Shown in pieces: positions 22,450-32,600 of a stretch of 64,000 nucleotides of DNA; the first letter of the stretch is position 1; each line of letters opens with the position of its first letter. Where the stretch lies: assembly GCF_023343835.1 (NCBI RefSeq), contig NC_064447.1, positions 1,736,001 through 1,800,000 on the forward strand. Reading direction: 5' to 3'. The translations under genes were made by a program, and so were the position numbers. Source of the DNA: Lagopus muta (lineage: Eukaryota > Chordata > Aves > Galliformes > Phasianidae). A model generated the notes under the pieces. That model was not told the origin of the DNA and made no database searches. It saw nothing but the letters and a program-made list of their open reading frames with translations.

Positions 22450-24872
22450 CTAATCCTGGAAGCGGTTGAGGAGGTCGCAGGTTTTCTTCTCCATCAGCTC
22501 GTAGATTTTCTTCACCCTCTTGTCGTTGGCAGCCCGCACGTAGCTGCCGGGATCCAGCGTGGCCATGCCGTCGTGCACGGCGCCCATGATGATGAGCGGC
22601 CCGTCCTCGGCCGTCATGTTGGGGCAGGGGCAGCTCCAGTCCATGTCGATCAGCGTCACCTCCAGGTACTTGATATTGAAGAACTTGAGGCCCATCTTCT
22701 CGTCCTTGAGGACGTCCTCGAGGGCAAAGCGGGCGATGCCGGAGTCCTGGTCCTCCACGATCTCCATCAGCCGCCCCACGATGGCGAAGTCGCTGCGGCA
22801 GAGGCTCAGCACCATCTTGCTCTTCAGGCGGCACGCCTTGCACTGCAGGCTCTTGGGGAAGGGGCACACGTCCTCACACGTCTCCTTGCTGTCGAAGTTG
22901 TTGTTGTTGCCCTCGCAGCCGCCGTAGACGAAGGAGTGGCACTGCTTGAGGATGTAGTTGTAAGCCCAGCGCGGCTCCCAGTTCTGGCAGGGTCCCTGCA
23001 CCATGGGCAGCAGGCAGGTGGGCCGGGCGCTGCCCACGCAGGCGGCGTGGCACTCCTCGTACGTCTCAAAGTGGTTCCTGTTGGCCCCGCAGCCGCCGTA
23101 GCGGAAGGTGACGCAGGAGCCCTGCTTGGCATCGAAGTGCCAGCGCACCTCCGCGGCCTCGCAGCGCCGCCGGTCCGGCTCCTTCAGGCACTCGGCGCTG
23201 GGGAAGGGCTGGGGGCTGCCGGGCCGCGGGGCCGCCCCGGGTTCACGCTTCAGCACCGACAGCGGGAAGTCGGCGCGCAGCAGCCCCGCGGCGTTGCGGG
23301 CCGTGCAGGTGTAGATGCCGGCGTCCTCGTGGCGCGCGTTGTAGATGACCAGCTGCCCGATGTTGGTGACCACCACGTTGCCGTACATCTGGTCCGGCCG
23401 CATGATGAAGTTCTCGGCGCGCTCACTCTGCTTCTCCCAGGTGATGTCGGGCCGCGGGCGGCCGCTGACGTCGCAGCGGAAGCTGACGGTGCCACCGGCG
23501 CGGACCGACTGGTGGAAGGGGTTGCTGTACAGCGCGGGAGGAACCGGCGGCTCCGGGCCCGCTCCTGGTGTGGGCCGGGCCGTGGTCTCGCGTGGCACAG
23601 GGCTGGTGTCGGGCCAGGTGAAGATGTGCTTGCATGGCACAGTGGTGAGGCGTGTGCCACGCAGGCAGGCCTCGGCATCCATGTAGCACTTGTTGTAGTA
23701 GGTGAGGCCGTCGGAGGCACAGGTGAAGTTGGGCTCCTTCTCGCAGCGGTCCTTGCACTTGCAGACCGGCTGCCCGTCCCAGATGTCGCAGTCGGAGCCC
23801 TGCTGGGCGCACACGAAGCTCTCGCAGGACGGCCCGCGGCCCAGCTCCAGTGCCAGCAGGCTGCCATCAGCAAAGCGCGCGGCCACGCAGCTGCGCAGCC
23901 CGCACACGTTGGTGCAGCACTTCTCAAAGCCCTCGCAGTCCTGGCCAGGAGGGGACGGCGGTCAGCACCCCAACACCAACCCTCATGCTAACCCCGGTGC
24001 CGATCCCAACACCAACCCTAACCCTGACCTGGATGCTCCCAGCCACACGGAGCTCCCTCCCAGCCCCCCACCACCATTTCCAGGCCGACTCAGCGCTCAG
24101 CTCCACCTCAGCCCTGCTGACGGGTGGGAGTGAAGAGCAGCAGTGATGGCCCCCACGGCACAGTGGTACAGGGCTTTGGGCTTCCACAGGCGCCCAGCCT
24201 GGATGTGGGCCATTCCTGCTGTTGTGGCTGTGCTGCGCTGTGGCCCGGGGGCTGCGGGCTCCAACAGGCTGAGGTCAGGCAGAACTCATTACAGCAATGA
24301 GCTGCAGAGGAGTTGCTCCCTGAAGATGGGCAGCATCATGCTCCTGCCCAGGGAAAACTGAGTGGCCAGGGGGAGCAGCCCCAGCATGCCAGCATCCCTC
24401 AGTAACTGGGTGGGAGCATACTGGGGGTGTGTGATGGGGGTGTTCCAGCCAGGGCTGATGCCACAGGGCCGTAAGCTGAACCTGTGCCTGCAGAGGTGCT
24501 TGAAGCACTTGGGGCACTGCACACTCCTGGGGTGAGGCTGCAGAGAGGCTGAGTTTGCTGGGCACTGCAGCCACTGCCAGTAGGACCCCCATTCCAACGC
24601 AGCCCAGAGCATCCCTCTGCTCACCACCCTCTCCACCCCCCCCACGGGTGCAGCACCCAAACCCATCCCAGCCATGCCCCTGACTCCCCATAGCTCCCAG
24701 CGCTCACCTGGTCTGCCTGGCACTCCCTCTCGCAGGTGCTCTGAGCGTCCACCCACAGGTTGGGGTTCAGCTGGTTGGGGCACACCCCCAGGTGCCGCAT
24801 CCTGGCCTGCTGTAGGCTCAGCCCGGCGGCGGCCGCCAGCAAGGGCAGCAGCAGGAGCAGAGCCGAGCGCAT
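22450..24872 (-). CDS. WFIKKN1: WFIKKN1, secreted WAP/follistatin/Ig/Kunitz/NTR protein
   Basis: WFIKKN1 is an extracellular protein known to bind myostatin, GDF11 and other TGF-beta-family ligands. Two coding exons on the minus strand, 24872-24708 (55 codons) and 23940-22450, give 551 residues. The start was chosen because MRSALLLLLPLLAAAAG is a clear signal peptide and alignment with the human protein begins there. Domains in order: WAP (about 29-75, split by the intron after ECQADQ), follistatin/Kazal (94-158, KCKDRCEKEP), Ig (about 180-285, cysteines 211 and 267), Kunitz 1 (306-356), Kunitz 2 (364-414, VYGGCEGNNNNF), and NTR (about 422-551, ending LLNRFQD). All six cysteines are present in each Kunitz domain. 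The P1 residue of Kunitz 2 is Gln (codon 22986-22984) where human has Arg. Third positions are very GC-rich, which creates a long antisense frame. Length is close to human (548). Confidence 0.97.
23941..24707 (-). other. WFIKKN1: WFIKKN1 intron with degenerate C-rich repeat
   Basis: The single coding intron is 767 bp with GT-AG borders. From 23968 to about 24030 it carries imperfect repeats of the CCAACCCTAACCC/CCAACACC type, two steps of which match the vertebrate telomere unit by chance or descent. The rest is unremarkable. Confidence 0.7.
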
Positions 24873-26320
24873 GGGCTCAGCCCCACCGAGCTGCTGCCCG
24901 CCAGGACGTGACCGCGGTCCTGGGCGGTCGAAACTCCTGCGAGGCATCTGTGTGCCCCCCCCCCCCCCCCCCGCCTCGCCACCAGGCTCGGGGCTGATCA
25001 CATTGGACGGAGGGAAGGAGACGGAAAGGAAAGTCGGGAGACGGAAAGGAGGAGGACGAGGTGATGTCCAGACCGCTGCGGTTCAGCACGCCGGGTGCAC
25101 GCTGTCTATCCGGAGATGCCGCCCCGCACCTCGGTCCATCGCTGAGCTCTCAGGGCACCGGGCACGGCGTCGTGTCGCAGCGGCGGCTCCCGGCAGCGCC
25201 TCGGCCGCTGCGATGTCCCCGTGCCGGGGGGGCTCAGCGCATCCCTGGCACCCGCAGCCGGGCAGCGCTCGCCGTGCAGTGGCAGCGGGTCCGGGCGCTG
25301 CGTGCGTGTGGGGCAGGGTTGGAAGGGGAGGACGGGAAGGTTGTAATCTGAATCCCCTCCCTTCTCACTGATGTTTCTGGGTGTTTGGAATGGAAAAGGC
25401 GCTGACCTCAGCCTCTAACCCCGTCTGAGCCGATCGGCTGGACAAACACAGGGGGGAGATCAAAGGCAGAATGCGGAAAGTCTCCAAAGGGAGAGAGTGA
25501 AAGGAGGGGAAAAAAATGCCCGGCCCATGGAGCCGAATTCCTGCAGGATGAGAAAACAGCCAGAGCCTGTTGCCCGCCCCGGGCCTGCGGGTGGGAGGCA
25601 GCCGCAGCCCCCGGCCCCGCAGCATCTCCAGCTGCAGCGCGGGGCGTCGCGGCCGCGCCGTGGGGCCACGACCCCCATCTCAGGCCCACGTTCCCTCAGC
25701 TCCTGCCGGCCGTCCAGGGCCCCACGAGCGCCCAGGTTTGTAGCCAGCCCCCGTCCCCGCTCCAGCAAGCAAATGCCGATGATTTACAGCCCGGCTTTGA
25801 GACCTGCCGTGCACCCCGAGCGGGGGAGCGCCTGAAGGCAGCGCCTGGCCGTGCCAGACCGCGGCTGGACACTGCAACCCCACCTCCGCTCGTAGAGCAC
25901 CTCCGAAGCCGGCCCTAAGCTGGCAGGAGCCGGCCCCGCTCCCAGCCAGACTGCCCTAATCCCCGCTGGAGACGGACCTGGGTGCGGGGGGGGGGGGAGC
26001 GTTAACTCCTGCAGCGCTGCTGACCGCGGCCCCGCGCCTTTGTCCCAGCGCAGCCCGGAGCCCCAGGAGCACCGAAGCCCGCACAGCCCCGCACAACCCG
26101 GCCGCGCTCCCTCCCCTGGGTTCCCGTCCGTCTGAGCCGTGCCAGGAGCCGCTGCGCGGGCAGGGAGCAGAGCGGGGCCGGCACGAGGAGGAGCCGCAGC
26201 CCCCCGGCGGGTACACGGCGCTGCGGAGGGTCGGGATGCGGCCGGGGGAGATAAAGCGTAGTGCTGAGCCGGCCCTGAGCACGCGGGAGAGGTTACGCTG
26301 CCCTGGGACGGCGGCGGGCA
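24873..26320 (-). promoter_or_regulatory. WFIKKN1: CpG-rich upstream region of WFIKKN1
   Basis: CpG-dense DNA starts at exon 1 and extends about 1.4 kb upstream. An 18-C run (24955-24972) sits about 85 nt upstream of the ATG and reads as a G-run on the coding strand. I see no TATA box and no further exon. The start site is not determinable by eye. Confidence 0.5.
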
Positions 26321-27149
26321 GGATGGGATTTTGCAAACAGGGACTCGGTTGCGTCAGAGCAGCCCAACCTGAGAGGTGGCACCGCGGCCTGCAGCTCAGC
26401 CCCATGCGCACAGCCCTGTGCGTGGAGAACCCCCCCGTGCCGCCCCCAAAGCACGCGCTGCAGAGTGCGCTGCAGAGTTCCCCGTCGTACATCCAGCTCT
26501 GCACCCATCCTCCGGGGCACCGGCACAGCCCCCCTCCGCCCTTAGGGCAGAAGCAGCGATCCTCCCCCCTGTGATAAACCTTTTCCACTTGAAGGCGCTG
26601 TCACAGCTTCTGCCTTTCCAGCACCCCCCGTTCTGCGCACTAAGGTGCAGTAAGGATGGCTCCCACCATCATTTCCCCCACCTGAAGCCAACACAGCCGC
26701 TTCCAAGTGGGGCAATGAGAAGGAGGAGCATGGAGAACAAAAAGCTCTCCGTGCCTCTTCCCCAGGCAGGCTTTTACCTTAGCTCAGGGCTTTCCAGGCT
26801 GCAGCCGCTATCTGATTTCCCCCCGGCTCCCTCCCAGACTCAGCAATATTACACTTAAGCTGTTAAAACAAGCGTGGCCAGTCTGGTACGAAGTGGAAAA
26901 TCTGATCCTGGGGCAGCGAGAGGGCAGGGGGAGAGGGAGGTCATGGGGAGGTGGGCTGAGAGCGGGACAGGGTGGGGGGCTCACCATGGCTGGGGGCTGC
27001 ACAGCCTCACCGCCTCCCCGCGGCCATCAAAGCCGCTCCATGGGTCAGGATTCAGCAGGTCGTGCCCAGCTTGGGACACAACCTCCTCCTCCTCCTCCTC
27101 CCCAGCATCTCCCCCTAAAGAGATACGACTCCTGCACCTCCTGCTTGGC
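26321..27149. other. Intergenic stretch between WFIKKN1 and RAB40C
   Basis: No gene, RNA or recognisable repeat is seen here. A (TCC)n-like patch lies near 27085-27103. This region ends at the inferred distal 3' end of RAB40C. Confidence 0.55.
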
Positions 27150-27169
27150 AGTTCAAAACAAAAAAAGGC

Positions 27170-27175
27170 TTTAAT
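27170..27175 (-). promoter_or_regulatory. RAB40C: Distal RAB40C poly(A) signal ATTAAA (candidate)
   Basis: TTTAAT on the plus strand reads ATTAAA on the minus strand, inside an AT-rich, U-rich stretch (27150-27360) typical of a 3' UTR end. It would give a roughly 2.5-kb 3' UTR. Confidence 0.5.
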
Positions 27176-28913
27176 TTATACAAAACAAACCCATGTATAA
27201 TCAGTTGAACAACACTGACTGACTGTACAAAGGAATACAAAAATAAAAGGACAGTCCAAAAAAACCCCTCAGGAATGGTACAAGTGGTGGGGAGCAGCTA
27301 CAGACTAGTGTTGACATCAGATGCAAGAACCTCTTTTCCTTTTAAATTAAGAAACAATAACAATAAACGGCCGAACAAACACTCCGGGTCCATCTTCCCT
27401 TCTCCTTCCAGATGGGATCTTCTCGACTTACAGGAACAAAAAGAACATCAGCTTCGGGCAAAAGGAGCAGGAGGCGGCACAGGGACCGAAGCAGAACCGA
27501 GCAGAGGTGTGTGAGGGCAGGGATCCCGGGTGCCTGCAGGCAGGAGGCGGCCACGAGCGCCCCTCTCAGCGCCGGTGCGTCACCTGTCGGCTGTATGTCC
27601 CCAGCCTGCCAGGCTGCAGAGCCAGCGATTGTCTTCTGCCTTGTGTTAAGTGATGGCGAACAGGTGCCGGCCGTCTCAGACAGGTTCTGGAAATCCCTCG
27701 GACTCCGTGCCGAAATCGGCGCCGCTTTGCTCTCGAGCCAAATCAGCACTACAAAGGATTCTTCTCCTCGCCTCGGCAAGGGCTTGAATTCTCTCCTCGC
27801 TCATTTGAGCCGGGCAATAACGCGTGCCAGGGCCAAGCCCTGAACGCCCCCCCCGGCACCAGGCTTTGTTTTGCAGGGGGCTGCGTGCACCGAGGGGCAT
27901 CAGCTCGGCAGCATCGCTGCGGCTTCATCCTGCCCCGCAGTGCGAGAGGGGCCCCGAGCCGCTGGCTGCGGGACAGAGCAGCGCTGCTCTGCTGCACGCG
28001 GGTGGCTCCCAGTGCTCACGGCGTGGCTGCCCCAGGGAATCCATTGGCACCGCTCAGTAACGCTGCCAGCCCCCAGCCTGGCAGCATTTCAGTCTCCAGG
28101 TGAACCAGCAGCACGAACAAGACGCTGCCGTGGGCTGAAGCCGCAGACGCGCAGGCCCTTGCTTGACATCCCCCACACCGCGCACATCTCAGTGCAGCAC
28201 GCGTCCTCCAAAGCACCGCCGCGGTCCCGCACCGCTGAGCCCTGGGCTCCCTCCTGTTTCCTGCCGCAGCCCTGAGCTGAGCACCACCCCCACGGGACAT
28301 GCAGCCCCGCTCCAGCTCCTTCACGCTCCAGCAGGAAAAGCCGCTCGGTCCCTTCCCACCTTCATCCAGGAGGAGCCGGAGCTCGGCGGGATGCCTTCGG
28401 GAAAGCAGAGCAGGAGGCCAGGGCGCGGGGCCGACACGGGGTGCCAGTGCGAGGATCCAGGAGCGCACAGAGCGCGGCACGGCGGAGGTGGGGCTCCGGA
28501 AGGGATGGCCGAGACTTGCTCTGACGCAGGACGGTCCACGTCTTCCCTCTGCTCTGGACTCGGCTCCTCGGTCCCTGCTGGCTCTGCGTCCTCGTGCTGA
28601 ATGAGGCACCTGGGGGGCTTGGAGCCGCCGCTGCCTCGCATCAACCCCACACCTCCGCCTCTCCGCTCTGCCCCTCAGCTCTGCTTCGACCCCAGCCTGC
28701 CCCCGGCGCTCACACTTCATGGAATGATCAAAGTAAAGCAGCTTGGGGGGTATGGAATGCACCGATGGTTCCTTCCTTCTGTATATGCAGCATTCAAAAA
28801 ACCTCCTATCGACCCATGCGGTGGGTCAGAGTCCCTCACAGCATTTGTGTACTCTCATCTTCACGTCCTCCACTTTGCCCCTCTGGCTGCCACTGGTTAA
28901 ATTAATCCCCTGC

Positions 28914-28919
28914 TTTATT
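28914..28919 (-). promoter_or_regulatory. RAB40C: Proximal RAB40C poly(A) signal AATAAA (candidate)
   Basis: TTTATT on the plus strand is a canonical AATAAA on the minus strand, 724 nt past the RAB40C stop. It is a candidate for alternative polyadenylation. Confidence 0.5.
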
Positions 28920-28981
28920 TACATGGCTGCATAAAATTTTCCCTGACTGCTTCTTAAAAAAAACACCTTACAAAACAAGTG

Positions 28982-29013
28982 ATATATATATATATAATAT
29001 ATATATATGTATA
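28982..29013. repeat. (AT)n microsatellite
   Basis: An uninterrupted purine-pyrimidine AT stretch with one or two slips, about 30 bp, lies inside the RAB40C 3' UTR. It could form a small hairpin in the transcript. Confidence 0.85.
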
Positions 29014-29642
29014 ATATTTACATAAAGAAAGGCAGAAGGCAAGCAGACTGCTTCCTTCAGCCTCCTCATGGCCAACTCCTGCCTTTTTCAGTTCAGCTCT
29101 CTTTTTTTTTGGCAACAGCAGGTTAACATCTTGGTGAAAACAGTCACTTATTTCCCTCTCCCCCCCCTCCCTTCTCTTTTTTAGCTTTGTTTTTTAATTC
29201 CTCAACTACATCCAACAGCCACTATTGCACCAGCAATTCGCTCAGGACTCCAAGAGTTAAAGCCGCAGCACAGATTCTCCTTGCCTACTCCCTTAAGCCT
29301 CTCAATCTGCCATTAAATCCATTTCTCCATCGAAACGGGATGAGCTTTTTTTCCCCCCCTTTCTCCCCCCTTCCCCAACCCGGCAGCTGCTGAATTTTCC
29401 ACCCCAGGCCGAGAGGTGAAGCCCAAAGCATTCCCAGAGGGTCACCTGGCAGAGTCCTCTCCCCCCTGCAGCCGGCAGCACGCTTCACACCCGGGCCCAA
29501 AGCAGAGCACATCGCTGATGCCTGCGTGCAGCGCGGGGAAAGCAGCCGAGGCCCATCCTAAAGGATCCTTGGAAAGGGTGCAGTGTGCAAACATCTGTAC
29601 ATGGGCGTGCGGGAGCACATGGAGCTCACGGCGCCCGTCCTG

Positions 29643-32600
29643 CTAAGAGATCTTGCAGTTGTTGCGTGAGCAGTTCTGGGGGGGGCTCTGAGGCGGCCGA
29701 ATGGATTTGGATCTCTTCAGGCTGTTGCCTTTGCTGCTGCTGCCTCCCCCGCTGCTGGCCAGGGAGTAGGAGCGGCCGTGCATCATCACCGCGTTCATCC
29801 CGTTGGCCATGGAGAAGGATTTCAGGTGGCTCTTGATGGTGACGGGCAGCGGCAGCTTGTCGATGAGGTGCACGGGGGTGCAGGAAACGATGGCTCGGCA
29901 GCACAGGTCCTGCAGGCTGAACACTGCGGGGAGGAGAGAGCGGACAGTCAGGGCCGACACGGCGCAAGGCTGCTTTCTTCCTATACCTCTTTATGCTGTG
30001 CAGCTCTTGCTGGTCAGGGGAGAAGAGCTAATGGCAACTCCACTGGAGCCCTGAGCAGAGGCACGGAATCATTTGTGTTGGAAGAGACCTTTCAAGATCA
30101 TCTGGTCCGGCTGCCCTGCAACGAACAGGGACACCTACAGCTCCATCAGGCGGCTCCAGCCTGACCCCGAGCATCTCCAGGGACAGGGCACCACCAGCTC
30201 TCTGTGCAACCTGCATCAGTGCTTCACCAAATTACATTTGTTAGAACAACAACCTGGGAATAAAGGCCTCTCAGGCTGCAGCTGAGCGCTGCAAGCCAGC
30301 ACAAGTCTGCAAGACATCAGCTTTGGTGCCAGCACTGGGCTCAGGCAGCACTGTCTCTGCTTGGTGCAGCCCTGCTCATGGTCCCACTTCCCAGTCACCA
30401 TTTGGCCCCAAGGAGAGGTCTGGGAAGGAGGCAACGTGGCCAGCCCTGCTGCAGGGCAGCCTTGCCTGGGACCTGCTCAGTGAGGAGCAGCTGCAGGGAC
30501 GGCTCTTTGCAGGGTGCTCACAGTAATGAACCTCCCTTCAAGCCAGGAGAAGGCTTGCCAGCATGCTCTTAGCTCAGCTGAGCCACATGAATGAGCTGTG
30601 GGAAGCCCGTGGGATGGGATTTCCCAGCAGCCGGCCACAGGAGGGCACACGTTCACCTCCAGCCGCTCACTGCTCCCAAGCAGCAAGCAAAGCTGCCTCC
30701 AGTCCTAAAGAATCTGGCAGAGCATTTGGCCAGCAGGGCCAGCACACAGGATCTGCTCTTGCTCACTGGAACAGAGTACCCAGACAAAGAAAGGTCACCC
30801 GGATGGGAGTGTGAAACTCTTTCTGCCCAGCCTGTCAGTCAGACATGCTGCTACCCCCAGCTAGGAACAGGGGATCCCAAGACTGTTTTGCTTCAAATTC
30901 AACGGGCTGAGACATAAGGCAGGCTCTGTTCATGCCACAGACTGTGGACCTGGGTATATATGGAATACCTCAACTCACTGCTCCAAGCCTACAGCAGGGA
31001 TGGGGTTTAGCCCCATTCAGCTCCTTGCCCTGGGCTCACCCTGCCTCCCTATCTTTCTGGAACAGGAGATACAGGCTCAGACAAGGCTAAGGACAGAGGT
31101 GCTTACGCTTGGTGCATCCCACACACACAATCATCTGATTGAAGTGCTTTCAAGTTGTGAGCTTAATTGCCTTTAGCTTTACCTAGAGTAAATGCAGAGG
31201 TGTAAGGATGTCCCAGAGCAGTTCAGAGCCTAGACATGCTGAACTGCCCTCTGGAGCTGCACCAGTACGGGCAGCTTGCTCTGGCTCAGCTCTCCTGACT
31301 CGAGGCTGTTCACCAGGGCAGGCGCTCTCAGATCCCACAGGTATGAGCACACAGACACACAGACACACACAGACACACAGACACACACAGACACACACAG
31401 ACACACACAGACACAGCCCCATCTGGGCGCTCCCTCTGCTCCAGCCCACACACAGCCCCCTTTTCTCACTTCCCACCTCGGTTGGGCCTCCAGATCTTCT
31501 CCATGCCGTGCCTCATGAGGACGATACGGGACAGCTCTGTGAAGGACTCGATGACGTTGAAGTTGCACAGTGGGCTGACCTCAAAGAACGTCATGCAGTT
31601 CTTCTCAGCGTACGCCCGCGCCTGCTCTGTGGGCACCTGTCGTTTGAAGGCCAGGTGAAGTCTGTTTCCCACCAGGATCCGGGGCACCCCTGGGGCATGC
31701 TGCAAAAAGAAAAATGGACATGGAAAAATAGGCATGGCTTGTCTTTAGTGAGGGCAGCCAGCCCTGCCTAACTTCAATGGAGGTGAAGAGCAAGAGAGAG
31801 TAGAAGCTGCTCTGATGCTGAGCAGTCAGTGCTACATAAACAAGGACAATTTGTTTTCTCCTCTCTACAGTTCACTTGATAGGGAACCACAGCACAACCA
31901 CTCCTGTTCCCGTATCAGAGGTGGCCCCAGCCTGGATTTTGTGACCTGTGCACTTTGGTGCCACATTTATCTCCCCAGCCTCCCCTCAGTGTGCCTGGCC
32001 CCTGGGCCAGAAGGGCCAGCAGCCCCAGTGTGAAGGGATGGTGTTTGATAGGAAGCCAGCACGCCCCTGGGCCCTTCATGCAGCTCACCTCATCTATTTC
32101 CTTTATCCATCGATCTATCCCATCAAAGGACCAGCGGTTGGTGATGTCATACACCAGGAGAATTCCCTGATGGAAGAAAACGTGCAGTCACCAGGTTGCA
32201 TATGAGGCAAACTAAAAGGGAGATTCACCCAGAAGACCGCTTCTAGACCCAAAAACTGAAAGGCTCAAAGAATGTTCCTCCAGTTGCATTATTTATGTGC
32301 TTGATAGGGATAAAATTGATGCAGCAGGTCTATCATAGAATGGTCTGGGTCACAGAACACAGCGCTCATCCAGTTCCAACCCCTGCTGTGTGCAGGTCGC
32401 CAACCAGCAGCCCAGGCTGCCCAGAGCCACATCCAGCCTGGCCTTGAATGCCTGCAGGGATGGGGCATCCACAACCTCCTTGGGCAACCTGTGCCAGTGC
32501 CTCACCACCCTCTGGGGGAAAAACTTCCTCCTAAGATCCAACCTAAACCTCCCCTGTCTCAGTTTAAAACCATTCCCCCTTGTTCTGTACTTAACTCAGA

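Larger units (their letters stand above)
27150..29642 (-). other. RAB40C: RAB40C 3' untranslated region
   Basis: The region downstream of the RAB40C stop lacks coding signs on the gene strand apart from random frames. It contains two candidate poly(A) signals, so a short (about 0.75 kb) and a long (about 2.5 kb) 3' UTR are both possible. It includes an AT dinucleotide repeat at 28982-29013. Assignment as UTR is inference from signals and the lack of another gene. Confidence 0.6.

Noticed and set aside
22573-23991. 472-codon plus-strand open frame
   Set aside because: It is exactly antisense to WFIKKN1 exon 2. High GC at third positions of the real gene removes stops from this frame, and its product is Ala/Val/Leu/Gly-rich noise.
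25000-27149. Possible extra gene between WFIKKN1 and RAB40C
   Set aside because: Open frames of 100-210 codons exist on both strands but none shows a domain, splice logic or a poly(A) signal pairing.
28016-28762. 248-codon minus-strand open frame downstream of RAB40C
   Set aside because: It falls in the probable RAB40C 3' UTR, has no similarity I know, and is GC-driven.
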